Assembly (NCBI GenBank): GCA_002729235.1
Contig: PBTY01000090.1
Span: 1-64,000 of the forward strand
DNA length: 64,000 bases
DNA from: Rickettsiales bacterium
GTDB taxonomy: Bacteria; Bacteroidota; Bacteroidia; Cytophagales; Cyclobacteriaceae
Reading direction: 5' to 3'
A model generated the notes under the pieces. The model was not told the origin of the DNA, searched no databases, and worked only from the letters and a program-made list of their open reading frames with translations. The translations under genes and the position numbers were made by a program. Positions 36,013-44,356 of this stretch are shown in pieces (position 1 is the stretch's first letter; each line of letters starts with the position of its first letter).

Positions 36013-36654
36013 TCAATAAGGCAATACCCAAACATCTTCACCATAAGAAGTGAAATTTCCAACAGAAGCATCAGCTTGTTCTTTGGAATCGAAATCAGCT
36101 AGTGATACTCTGAAGAAGATGTGCTTATCAGTCTCATGACGAATGATCTTCGCAATATTGCCTTCCTTAGCAAGCTTATTGGCATAATCTAAAGCCAAAT
36201 CTTCATCAATACTGCTGGAAACAATGACGTAAAATCTACCTGTTCTCTCTTCAACCCTTTCAACGATTCCGGCAGCTCTTCTCGCTTCTAACTCTGCCAA
36301 TTCTGCCAATTTAGCATTGACAATGGATAATTGATCTTTAGGTTTTTGCTCATTTGGAAACAAAGAAGAAGCCTCAGAATATTTGGACTTAGCTTCCTGC
36401 CAGTTTTCTTGCTCAAATGCAGCATCTGCATCCTTAATTAACTGATCAAATTTCACCTTATCTTTGGATAATTGCTCTTGCCGCTTCTTTTCTGCTTCAG
36501 CCTTAGCCAGTTGTTCCTGTCTTGCTTTTTCTTTAGCAGCTTGCTCCGGCTTGTACATCAAAAAGTACCATGCCCCTATCAGACCACCAATCACCACTAC
36601 CAGGATCACAACTAATCCAACTATTTTGCCACTGTTATTTGAAGTTTCGCTCAT
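36013..36654 (-). CDS. SPOR-domain membrane protein
   Basis: Two in-frame ATGs exist (36666 and 36654); the second is chosen, giving 213 residues. A membrane helix (about 10-33) follows a short cytoplasmic tail, then an Ala/Glu/Lys/Gln coiled coil (about 38-80), a TPR-like segment (about 70-120, EQENWQEAKSKYSEASSLFP), and a C-terminal SPOR domain (about 138-213, GRFYVIVSSSIDEDLALDYANKL in part). SPOR domains bind denuded glycan strands of septal peptidoglycan, so a cell-division or envelope role is likely. Confidence 0.88.
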   Translation of the reverse strand: MSETSNNSGKIVGLVVILVVVIGGLIGAWYFLMYKPEQAAKEKARQEQLAKAEAEKKRQEQLSKDKVKFDQLIKDADAAFEQENWQEAKSKYSEASSLFPNEQKPKDQLSIVNAKLAELAELEARRAAGIVERVEERTGRFYVIVSSSIDEDLALDYANKLAKEGNIAKIIRHETDKHIFFRVSLADFDSKEQADASVGNFTSYGEDVWVLPY

Positions 36655-36727
36655 TGGGTTAACCATTTAATAAAATTAAAGGTAACTAAATGGGATAATA
36701 TTGTCATAATATAAGTTCAGGAACCTC

Positions 36728-39331
36728 CTATTCTATGATTAGCTTCCTTTTATAAGATTGCTTATCCGTCCGAATATGCAATATGTATATACCCCTTTCC
36801 AAATGTTGTAGATCTAGCGATAGAGAATTATGTTGGGCTTTCAATTCTTTGATCAAACTACCAGATAAATCGTAAAGCATTACACTTTCTAATGAACTGA
36901 ATGAATTGATTTGAACACGCTCATTGGTTGGGTTCGGATAAACAGAAACTACCGGATCAGACACGTTAGATAGAGTGATATAAGGCAATGTGTTCTCAAT
37001 GTCCCAATTAGCAGCATCATTATTATCTGTATCTAGATCAGTCAACACCAGGAAATATCCTTCTCCATCAGCTTCAATAGGCCAAGGTGCTTCATCAGAG
37101 TAGGTTACTTCATCAATTAGCATCCCAAAGCCATTGAGTAATGAAATAGTCTGTCCTCCATTGTTTAAGCTTCGGCTAAATTCATCGAATGGTAAAAATT
37201 GATATGCCTCTTTAAATGCGTCTGTCTCATTTGCCAAAAACACACTATTTCCGGCCTCTAACAAACTATTAGCGGGAAACTGATAAACTAATCCCGTCCC
37301 TCCAATGTATATACCTGTAAGGTCTACCGTAGAACTACCGGCATTGGTTATTTCAATAAACTCCAAATCCTTTTCTCCATCACCATCCTCTGTCATTGGA
37401 TGATAATTGATTCTGTTGATGACCAATTTTGGAACACTTTCTCCAAAACAGTTTTGCCCATTGTCCATCTGAATGGTCATCCAGCTAACCCGATCATAAA
37501 TCCAGCGTTTCATGGCGACTAAATGTTGTTCGTAATCATCTGATATCCCCCAACGAGCATAATTTCTAGCCACCGCCTCTTTGGTATTGTCATGAACCTG
37601 ATCGATTAGGGTATTAATCTCACTTGGATGTAGTGGTTGACCAGGTGCAGTCAATTCTAACCACCGCTTACTTAGGTAACATTTAAAAGTCGGATCTTCA
37701 TACAAGTCTCTCCAAAATTTAGCACCCATATTATCACCATCATCAAATTGCCAAACGTAGGTGTGACTTCTATCAAATCCCCATGAAAACAAATCATTTC
37801 CATAGGTCAAATTAAAATCCCAGACAGGGCCAGCTCGTAGCTTTCCAGCGCGATCTTTGTGAAAATAGGTGCTGTATTGATAGGCATCAGCGTTAGAAGC
37901 CAACTCATTTACGATCATAAAATCGATAAAAGAAGGGAGATCAATGATAGCTGGGTAGCCATTTTCTAAATCTGCATCATGAGCCGAGGCCTCTCTTTCC
38001 AAATCAAAAAACACATCCTGAATGTATTGATTCTGCAGTGAAGTGACTTCATCTGGTTTTGGATGCTCATGGATAAAGGCTGTTTGCCAACCATTGTAAT
38101 TATCCATATACCAGGCCGCCACATCGATCCCTTCAGTTTTATCGGACTTGGTTATGTATCCACCGGTTAATGACTTACCCTCATTATCATCCGGGTCTAT
38201 TTTATTGATATCTATTCTATTATCATCAGCTTTTAGCTTTTCTTGAAGTACATAAAGCCCCTGGTAGTTTCCATTAAGTATCACTTCACAATAACGTCCT
38301 CTGGAAGCATACTGTCCCATTTTCAAAGAAAGTTGATAAGAAATATAGTCACGCATCAGTGAAGGATCGAAAGCAAAACCATTCAAAATCCAATCATTTT
38401 CTTTGGGCATGCTCAAGAGACTCACATTATCCTTTTCACCCACCTCATCATAGGTAGTCAAGGCATACTGTTTCTTGTCGAAACAACAATTGGAGGTAGC
38501 CCCCCTGATTTCTATTTGAATAGCTCCATCAAAATCAATACTCTCTAGATTGGACACATCAGTAACTGCATTTTGCATCCCCTCACCATTGTCAATTATG
38601 ATCATGGATGCACCTATTTTAGGTTCATTGGGAATAGATTGGCCCCCTTCAGTGTTGATAATAACGATTGGGAGGTTGGATGTTTCCAAAATAACCTCTT
38701 CCATAAACACCGGTTCATCAAACCAATCGGGTACCGCTCTATAATTATTGGAGGTTGTATTAATCCCTAGTGAGAGAATCGGAATTGATGTCATATCGGA
38801 TGAAGTCAAACTTTCATTATGCACTTCTACTGCAAGAATATTAGCACCATCCAATAGCAATGATTGATCTACTTCCCAACGTTCGGGATCGGACCCATTA
38901 TACAGCAATGCCTCATGCAAACCGTCTGAAGCTTGATCAAACGCTGGAGGATCTCCTGAGACAAGAGATCTTGCTATTTCAGTTCCATTGAGGTAGGCTA
39001 CAAATCCATCATCATAATCCATATCCAACACAACTTGCTCAACATCTGCTAGAGTTATCACTTCGAATTGATGCCTCATATACACCACCAGAGAAGTCTC
39101 AATGATGGTTTGATCGTCACCATCCCCATATCCGATTCCAGTAGGACCACTCTCCCATTGAGAATCATCAAAATTCAGTTGTGTCCATTCCACAGAGGGT
39201 TGAGCTGTGGGTATTTGGTAATTCCAGCTATCACCAGGAAGTATGACGCTTTCCCAGTGATCCGTTTGGGCTATCACGGCAATGCTAAATATAAAAAATA
39301 TGCTCAGGGGAATTAAGCGAATTCTCATCAT
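36728..39331 (-). CDS. CotH-kinase-family secreted protein with LTD and T9SS signal
   Basis: This 867-residue protein has a signal peptide (about 1-21), a beta-sandwich part at about 22-185 (FDDSQWESGPTGIGYGDG and VYMRHQFEV are typical of galactose-binding-like modules), and a CotH-kinase domain at about 210-610 (RGATSNCCFDKKQYAL, YVLQEKLKADDNRIDI, GPVWDFNLTYGND). A lamin-tail domain lies at about 655-770 (DLEFIEITNAGSSTVDLTGIYI in part), and a Por secretion C-terminal domain at about 785-867. CotH domains are secreted kinases of the spore-coat CotH type. Export by type IX secretion is expected. The natural target is unknown. Confidence 0.92.
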   Translation of the reverse strand: MMRIRLIPLSIFFIFSIAVIAQTDHWESVILPGDSWNYQIPTAQPSVEWTQLNFDDSQWESGPTGIGYGDGDDQTIIETSLVVYMRHQFEVITLADVEQVVLDMDYDDGFVAYLNGTEIARSLVSGDPPAFDQASDGLHEALLYNGSDPERWEVDQSLLLDGANILAVEVHNESLTSSDMTSIPILSLGINTTSNNYRAVPDWFDEPVFMEEVILETSNLPIVIINTEGGQSIPNEPKIGASMIIIDNGEGMQNAVTDVSNLESIDFDGAIQIEIRGATSNCCFDKKQYALTTYDEVGEKDNVSLLSMPKENDWILNGFAFDPSLMRDYISYQLSLKMGQYASRGRYCEVILNGNYQGLYVLQEKLKADDNRIDINKIDPDDNEGKSLTGGYITKSDKTEGIDVAAWYMDNYNGWQTAFIHEHPKPDEVTSLQNQYIQDVFFDLEREASAHDADLENGYPAIIDLPSFIDFMIVNELASNADAYQYSTYFHKDRAGKLRAGPVWDFNLTYGNDLFSWGFDRSHTYVWQFDDGDNMGAKFWRDLYEDPTFKCYLSKRWLELTAPGQPLHPSEINTLIDQVHDNTKEAVARNYARWGISDDYEQHLVAMKRWIYDRVSWMTIQMDNGQNCFGESVPKLVINRINYHPMTEDGDGEKDLEFIEITNAGSSTVDLTGIYIGGTGLVYQFPANSLLEAGNSVFLANETDAFKEAYQFLPFDEFSRSLNNGGQTISLLNGFGMLIDEVTYSDEAPWPIEADGEGYFLVLTDLDTDNNDAANWDIENTLPYITLSNVSDPVVSVYPNPTNERVQINSFSSLESVMLYDLSGSLIKELKAQHNSLSLDLQHLERGIYILHIRTDKQSYKRKLIIE

Positions 39332-39444
39332 TATTTAGTTGTTGTATCCTTAAAGATAGATGAAATAGGACTATCTGTTTATAAAATGTTATATCCAATA
39401 GCGCTCATTTTCAATTGGGGTTATCTTCGCATCTAACAATTGCT

Positions 39445-40125
39445 ATGAGTGAAATCCGCTTAATGAAACCGGGTCCGAATGGACAAGTTATTAATGAGTA
39501 CGGCATTGCAGAAAAACCACCTTCAGATTGGGCATTTTTGAAAGCTGGTGATGCTGCTGTGACTAGAAAAGTGACTGCTGCTGGTCCAATTTGGCGTGTT
39601 CAAGTGAAAAAAGGAAGACGCCTTCAATCATTAGGTATTTGGGCTCCACAATCGAACATCAGTCAAGCCAAGATAGAAGTTGAGGCCATCCGAGCTGATC
39701 CAGGCTATGCCAAAAAACAAGCAAGTGCGGCTAAGACTAGAGCCAGGAAACAGGAAAACTATATGGCTGAATTTCAGATGGAAGTGGCTAAATACTTGAA
39801 TTTTCACTCCAGATATGCAGATCTGCAATCTAAAATAGCGAAACTAGTCACAGCGCATGCTATTCCTATTGGAAGTGGTACAGTTGCTCGGACCAGCATG
39901 CTTCCCGTTGAAGAACGTGCAGGCAAAGCTGTGATCGCCTGGATGCGTCATAAAACAACCAACTATGACAACCTCAAAATAGCACGTATCAAAGGGGAAA
40001 GACGAAAAGTCAGAAAGCAATTGGCACAACGATCACTTCAGGTTCTCAAAACTTACCGTAATGGAGAGGCCGTGCCCATGGGATGTCCGCTTTGGAGAGC
40101 GTTAAACACTGAAAATGTCGCGTAG
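39445..40125 (+). CDS. DUF2293-domain protein
   Basis: The start is set at the ATG at 39445 (MSEIRLMKPG), giving 226 residues; the upstream frame uses a poor TTG. A very basic protein: the middle part is helical (AKIEVEAIRADPGYAKKQAS), and the C-terminal domain with AGKAVIAWMRHKTTNYDNLKIARIKGERRKVRK (in part) matches DUF2293, a conserved family of unknown function with likely RNA or DNA binding from its charge. No signal peptide. A TATCTTCG element 16 bases before the ATG resembles the Bacteroidota -7 box with one mismatch. It overlaps the 3' end of the convergent VLRF1-like gene by 24 bases. Confidence 0.85.
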   Translation: MSEIRLMKPGPNGQVINEYGIAEKPPSDWAFLKAGDAAVTRKVTAAGPIWRVQVKKGRRLQSLGIWAPQSNISQAKIEVEAIRADPGYAKKQASAAKTRARKQENYMAEFQMEVAKYLNFHSRYADLQSKIAKLVTAHAIPIGSGTVARTSMLPVEERAGKAVIAWMRHKTTNYDNLKIARIKGERRKVRKQLAQRSLQVLKTYRNGEAVPMGCPLWRALNTENVA

Positions 40126-40776
40126 TTCATCTGCGTACTGTTCATCAAACAACAAGAGAGGCGCCTTCAACTTCTCAATAGCAGCATCCAAATTAGTATA
40201 ATTGGACTGAGCAATGTGAAGTGGAATTTTATACAGTACAGGATCTTTCTTGTCCACTGGAAAGGGCACTTTGGATTGGAGCAAATACGGAAGTAGGGTT
40301 TTGTTGCAATCCAAAGCCAATCGAGCAATCATAAACTCTTCCCAAAGATCGTTCATGGTCGTATTGATATTCTCAAAGAACTCTACCGTCTCTGCCAATC
40401 GAACACGTGAACCAGCCCTTGATTTACCCTTCTTATTCAGGTACTTGATTTGACTAAACCCTTGTTTCTTTCGAGTCATGTAGGCGGAGAAAGTGGTGTG
40501 ATAAATGTTTTCCGTCCCTTCCATCATGCAGATGGCAGCATTACCTGATTCTACACTTAAATACAAAGCATTCGCCTGTGTGTCTAAAATATCCAGGTGA
40601 TCATTTAGCTGATAATGCAATGGCAACCGAACATAACCCATAGGATTGAAATTCTGATCTTTTAAAAGAATGAGATGCTTTTTGAAATCATACTCATAAG
40701 AGTCAATCTCATCTTTTATCATATCAATCAGCTCGGGTAACGTGTAAATGGAAAGGTTCAGTTTTTGCTCCTGCAT
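40102..40776 (-). CDS. Vms1-like release factor (VLRF1) candidate
   Basis: This 224-residue protein is read from the ATG at 40776; the longer frame from 40848 would run through the EF-G-like gene's terminator hairpin, so it is rejected. The motif RKKQGFSQIKYLNKKGKSRAGSRVRLAE (shown here in two parts: RKKQGFSQ at about 102-109 and KSRAGSRVRL after it) matches the VLRF1 pattern R-QGGSQ...AGxxLR of eukaryotic Vms1/ANKZF1, where the Gln drives release of nascent chains from tRNA. Gln109 would be that residue. Bacterial VLRF1 proteins are known. The role would be ribosome rescue. The assignment rests on motif memory and is moderate. It lies downstream of an EF-G paralogue. Confidence 0.65.
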   Translation of the reverse strand: MQEQKLNLSIYTLPELIDMIKDEIDSYEYDFKKHLILLKDQNFNPMGYVRLPLHYQLNDHLDILDTQANALYLSVESGNAAICMMEGTENIYHTTFSAYMTRKKQGFSQIKYLNKKGKSRAGSRVRLAETVEFFENINTTMNDLWEEFMIARLALDCNKTLLPYLLQSKVPFPVDKKDPVLYKIPLHIAQSNYTNLDAAIEKLKAPLLLFDEQYADELRDIFSV

Positions 40777-40832
40777 AATCTTCAATCCTACCTCAAAATT
40801 AGCAGGAATTACCCGCATCACCCACAAAGAAA

Positions 40833-40856
40833 AAGGCCGAATTCTCATTCGGCCTT
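40833..40856 (-). terminator. Intrinsic terminator after the EF-G-like gene
   Basis: AAGGCCGAAT (40833-40842) and ATTCGGCCTT (40847-40856) form a perfect 10-bp stem with a 4-base loop. On the minus strand it is followed by a T-run, making a strong intrinsic terminator 22 bases past the EF-G-like stop. It also rules out the longer start of the downstream gene. Confidence 0.85.
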
Positions 40857-40877
40857 ACATCACTAAAGGGTTTATTC

Positions 40878-43007
40878 TTAAGCCATTTCTAACTCCTCAA
40901 CACCCTCTTTGACCAATTCGTGTTGTTTGTTTTCAGGAACTGGCGCGTATTCAGCATATTTCGCATGATAACTTGCCCTTCCCTGCGTAATAGACCTAAG
41001 AGTACTAGAATAAGTATGCAACTCTGCAAGAGGAACTTTCGCCAAAATCAACTGATTCTGTTCTGCGGAATCAATACCAGTGATAATGGCTCTCCTGGCT
41101 TGCAAATCAGACATCACCTCTCCCATGACCTCCTGTGGCACCTGGATTTCCAAATCATATAATGGCTCCAACAACTTCGGTCTGGCATCCAGGAATGCTT
41201 GTTTGAAGGCGTTCATTCCAGCAAGTTTGAAAGCAATATCATTTGAATCTACCGGGTGCATTTTACCATCGTAGACAATGACTCTCACATCCCTAATGTA
41301 ACTACCAGTTAATGGACCTTCCTCCATCACTTCCATTACTCCTTTCTGGATGGAAGGCAAGAATCGAGCATCTATCACTCCACCAACTATACAGTTATAA
41401 AACACTAGTTTGCCTCCCCACTCAAGCTCTACTTCCTCTTTTCCTCTGATAGACACTCCAGTTGGCTCGTCCATTCCTTCTACGAAAGGTTCTATGCGCA
41501 TGAATACTTCAGCAAATTGACCAGCGCCACCTGATTGTTTTTTGTGACGGTAATTGGTATCAGAAGATTGCTGAATGGTTTCTCTGTAGGATATTCTAGG
41601 GGTACTGAATGACACATCCAAATGGTAGACATTCTCAATAATCCACTGAACAACAGTCAGATGCAAATCTCCCTGAACCCCAATAATCAGTTGCTTCAGC
41701 TCTTTTCTGTACTCGTAAGTCATAGAAGGATCCTCCTGATGAATCTTCAGAAGCACCTCTCCTAGTTTATCCTCATCAGACTTGTTATTGGCTCTGATAG
41801 CCATAAACATCTTAGGCTCAGGAAACTCAATTGGGATAACTGCACTGCTAACGGAAGAATCCTTTAGTGTGTGATTGGTATCGGTGTGTTTTAATTTTAG
41901 TGTAGCTCCAAGATCTCCAACCACCATTTTATTGACAGGATTTCTCTGATGTCCGTCAATAATGAACAGTTGATTGATACGCTCTAGTTCACCAGTCTGA
42001 TGATTGAGCAACTCCATACCGGTATGCAACTCGCCTGAAACCACTTTGAAGAAGGACATTTTACCCAGGTTTGGCTCAATAACGGATTTATAGACAAATA
42101 ACATAACCGGACCATTGGGATCATGTAGTATTTCTCCGCCATCGATTGTTTCCTCAGGTTTGATATCCACAACCGATGGAGCCACATTGTCAATAAAACT
42201 CATCATGCGGCCAGTACCCATGTCATTTTTGGCTGAAATAGAGAAAACTGGGAAAACTTCGTGGTTCCGCATTCCAATTTTCAAACCTTCTCGCATATGA
42301 TCCTCATCCAGGGTTCCCTTGTCAAAATAGAGCTCCATGAGCGTCTCATCATTTTCAGCCGCTTTTTCGACTAATTCCTGATGCAACTCAGTGGCTTTAG
42401 CTAATTCACTCTCAGGAATTGGCAACTTCTCTGGTTTACCGCCCTCTTCAGGAAATTTGTAATAAGTCATTTTCAATAGGTCAATGATTCCATTAAAATC
42501 TTCACCTTCATTCACAGGATACTGCATCAAGGTGACTGCTGGTCCAAAATGACTCTTAAGATCTGCTAGAGAAGCCTCAAAGTTGGATTTTGGATGATCA
42601 ACCTGGTTGATGGCAAAAAGTGTTGGCTTGGAGAATTGATCCACATTGTTCCAGATGAGTTCTGTTCCAATTTCTACACCTTGCTGCGCATTGACAACAA
42701 AAACACAGGTATCAGCCACTCTTACGGAGGAATTAACTTCTCCGATGAAATCATCCAATCCTGGAGTGTCGATGATATTGATTTTGTAATTGTGCCATTC
42801 GGTGTGCAGAGGTGTCGCGTATACCGAGCATTCACGTTGTTGTTCTATTTCATGATAATCGGATACAGTATTGTGCTCTTCTACTTTCCCTCTTCTGTTG
42901 ATCAATCCAGCCTCGTAAAGCATGGTTTCAGCAAGAGTCGTTTTCCCAGATTTGGAGCAGCCTAATAAAACTATGTTTTTGATGTGTTTTTCGTCAAATA
43001 CTTTCAT
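40878..43007 (-). CDS. EF-G paralogue with altered GTPase motifs
   Basis: This 709-residue protein has the full five-domain elongation factor G layout. The P-loop is intact (GCSKSGKT, 16-23), but other GTPase motifs differ: the switch II motif is DTPGL (80-84) where EF-G has DTPGH with the catalytic His, and the base-specificity motif is NQVD (134-137) instead of NKxD. The switch I region has QRECSVY in place of the usual ERGIT. Domain IV, with HKKQSGGAGQFAEV, is typical. This resembles the EF-G-like group found beside a normal fusA in many bacteria, with slow or altered GTP hydrolysis and uncertain function. It is not the housekeeping fusA. A strong terminator follows. Confidence 0.9.
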   Translation of the reverse strand: MKVFDEKHIKNIVLLGCSKSGKTTLAETMLYEAGLINRRGKVEEHNTVSDYHEIEQQRECSVYATPLHTEWHNYKINIIDTPGLDDFIGEVNSSVRVADTCVFVVNAQQGVEIGTELIWNNVDQFSKPTLFAINQVDHPKSNFEASLADLKSHFGPAVTLMQYPVNEGEDFNGIIDLLKMTYYKFPEEGGKPEKLPIPESELAKATELHQELVEKAAENDETLMELYFDKGTLDEDHMREGLKIGMRNHEVFPVFSISAKNDMGTGRMMSFIDNVAPSVVDIKPEETIDGGEILHDPNGPVMLFVYKSVIEPNLGKMSFFKVVSGELHTGMELLNHQTGELERINQLFIIDGHQRNPVNKMVVGDLGATLKLKHTDTNHTLKDSSVSSAVIPIEFPEPKMFMAIRANNKSDEDKLGEVLLKIHQEDPSMTYEYRKELKQLIIGVQGDLHLTVVQWIIENVYHLDVSFSTPRISYRETIQQSSDTNYRHKKQSGGAGQFAEVFMRIEPFVEGMDEPTGVSIRGKEEVELEWGGKLVFYNCIVGGVIDARFLPSIQKGVMEVMEEGPLTGSYIRDVRVIVYDGKMHPVDSNDIAFKLAGMNAFKQAFLDARPKLLEPLYDLEIQVPQEVMGEVMSDLQARRAIITGIDSAEQNQLILAKVPLAELHTYSSTLRSITQGRASYHAKYAEYAPVPENKQHELVKEGVEELEMA

Positions 43008-43163
43008 TTTGATCAGGGTTTTTAGTGGGGTTATACAATCGGTTTTGGTGGCAAATTGTGTATTGATTGCCTTTAACTAAGCTACGAGAGGGATCACTCA
43101 TTTTTGGTGAGTTCTGTCAGCTACACACCTGATTTCTAGCCTATTAAAACACACAAAAACAAA

Positions 43164-43189
43164 AAAGGCTAACCATCAGGTTAGCCTTT
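43164..43189 (-). terminator. Intrinsic terminator after the universal stress protein gene
   Basis: AAAGGCTAACC (43164-43174) and GGTTAGCCTTT (43179-43189) form a perfect 11-bp stem with a 4-base loop. Read on the minus strand it is followed by a run of T, 26 bases past the stop of the Usp gene. Confidence 0.85.
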
Positions 43190-43214
43190 CCTATTAATAA
43201 ACTAAATGTATCTT

Positions 43215-44066
43215 TTAATTATTGCTGTTAAATACCATTACTGGCAGGTCAGTGGCCTTCACCATGGTAGTGGCAAACGAATCCTTGAAGAACCTAAAAA
43301 TATTAGGCCTACCATCAGAAACCACGGCAACTAATCCAGCATCCAGCTCATCCGCATACTTTAAGATGCCTTCCAAATCATTTTCATGTTCGAGGACCTT
43401 CACATCAAACTTGCCAAAATCTGCCAGATTACCAAATGCCTCTAACTTGCCATTGTGGTCAGAATGGTTAACCTCACCAGCTTTAACCACATCCACTAAG
43501 TGAATGTGAGCATCTAAACTTTTTAATACCGGTCCTATCAGCTTAGCCAAATCTGAGTTGTCAGCATTTTTTACTGGATCTACTCCCAACACGACTTTTG
43601 TCAAATCCACATAATCTACATGCTCTGTAAGCGAAACCACAGGCACTTTAACAAACTGGGTCAGTTCCTGGGATACCTTGACAGGGAACTCTCCTTTTTC
43701 ATCTTCCACGTCATCAGCTCCCAAAACAATTAAGTCTATATCAAAAGAACTGACATATTTTTCTGAACCGCTAACGACTCCACTTCCACCAAGTTCCGTA
43801 CTGATTTTTATTCCCAGACTAGCTTTGCTACTAGCGATTTCATTGAGCTTGCTCTTGTGGTGATCCAGTTTCAAATCACTCACAAATTCCGTTCGGGATT
43901 CGGTATTATCTGCCAACAACTCGGTGAATGTGGCTGGCTCTATTGGCGTACCCAAAAAGTGGACAAGATGAATTTCAGCACCAGATGCCTGTGCTAAATC
44001 AATGGCAAAATCAAGTGCATTGATTGAAAGAGACGAATAATCCGTCGGTACAAGTATTTTTTTCAT
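43215..44066 (-). CDS. Tandem universal stress protein
   Basis: The start is set at the ATG at 44066 (MKKILVPTDYSSLS), the normal beginning of a Usp domain, leaving 283 residues. Two UspA domains are joined: about 1-145, opening KILVPTDYS and with IDLIVLGADD, and about 150-283, with a less conserved core and final strand LPVMVFNSN. Usp proteins bind ATP or act as stress-response regulators in the cytoplasm. It is divergent from the 577-residue gene and shares its 290-base promoter region containing paired TTGTGACAA boxes. A second tandem Usp gene is at 59485. Confidence 0.92.
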   Translation of the reverse strand: MKKILVPTDYSSLSINALDFAIDLAQASGAEIHLVHFLGTPIEPATFTELLADNTESRTEFVSDLKLDHHKSKLNEIASSKASLGIKISTELGGSGVVSGSEKYVSSFDIDLIVLGADDVEDEKGEFPVKVSQELTQFVKVPVVSLTEHVDYVDLTKVVLGVDPVKNADNSDLAKLIGPVLKSLDAHIHLVDVVKAGEVNHSDHNGKLEAFGNLADFGKFDVKVLEHENDLEGILKYADELDAGLVAVVSDGRPNIFRFFKDSFATTMVKATDLPVMVFNSNN

Positions 44067-44227
44067 GATTAGTATTAAGCAATGATTCACTGAATTTAAT
44101 GAGGTTATCGACGCGACGCTAGTGTTTTCATATTTTTTTCAAGTCTTCTCTATGCAAGCATTAATAACCTCACCAAAAACACATTGGTTGAATCCCTTTA
44201 AATGTCATTTTTCTTTCAACTAAGTCA

Positions 44228-44258
44228 TTGTGACAATAAACTTTATCATTTGTGACAA
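44228..44258. promoter_or_regulatory. Paired TTGTGACAA operator-like boxes
   Basis: TTGTGACAA occurs at 44228-44236 and again at 44250-44258. Each box is a 4-1-4 palindrome (TTGT-N-ACAA) and the two start 22 bases apart, about two DNA turns. They lie 160-190 bases from the divergent Usp start and about 100 bases before the ATG at 44357. A CAGCTTTG near -7 element (44325-44332) follows. This looks like a site for a dimeric regulator. Confidence 0.5.
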
Positions 44259-44356
44259 GAATTGGTGCCATTCTTCTCGTATGGGTGCATGATTCACATC
44301 ATGATTTGGTAATCAAAGAATTTTCAGCTTTGAGGAATTAATCTGCACAAATCGAA

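Noticed and set aside
40777-40848. Longer N-terminus for the VLRF1-like gene (ATG at 40848)
   Set aside because: The first codons would be made from the terminator hairpin of the EF-G-like gene (40833-40856).
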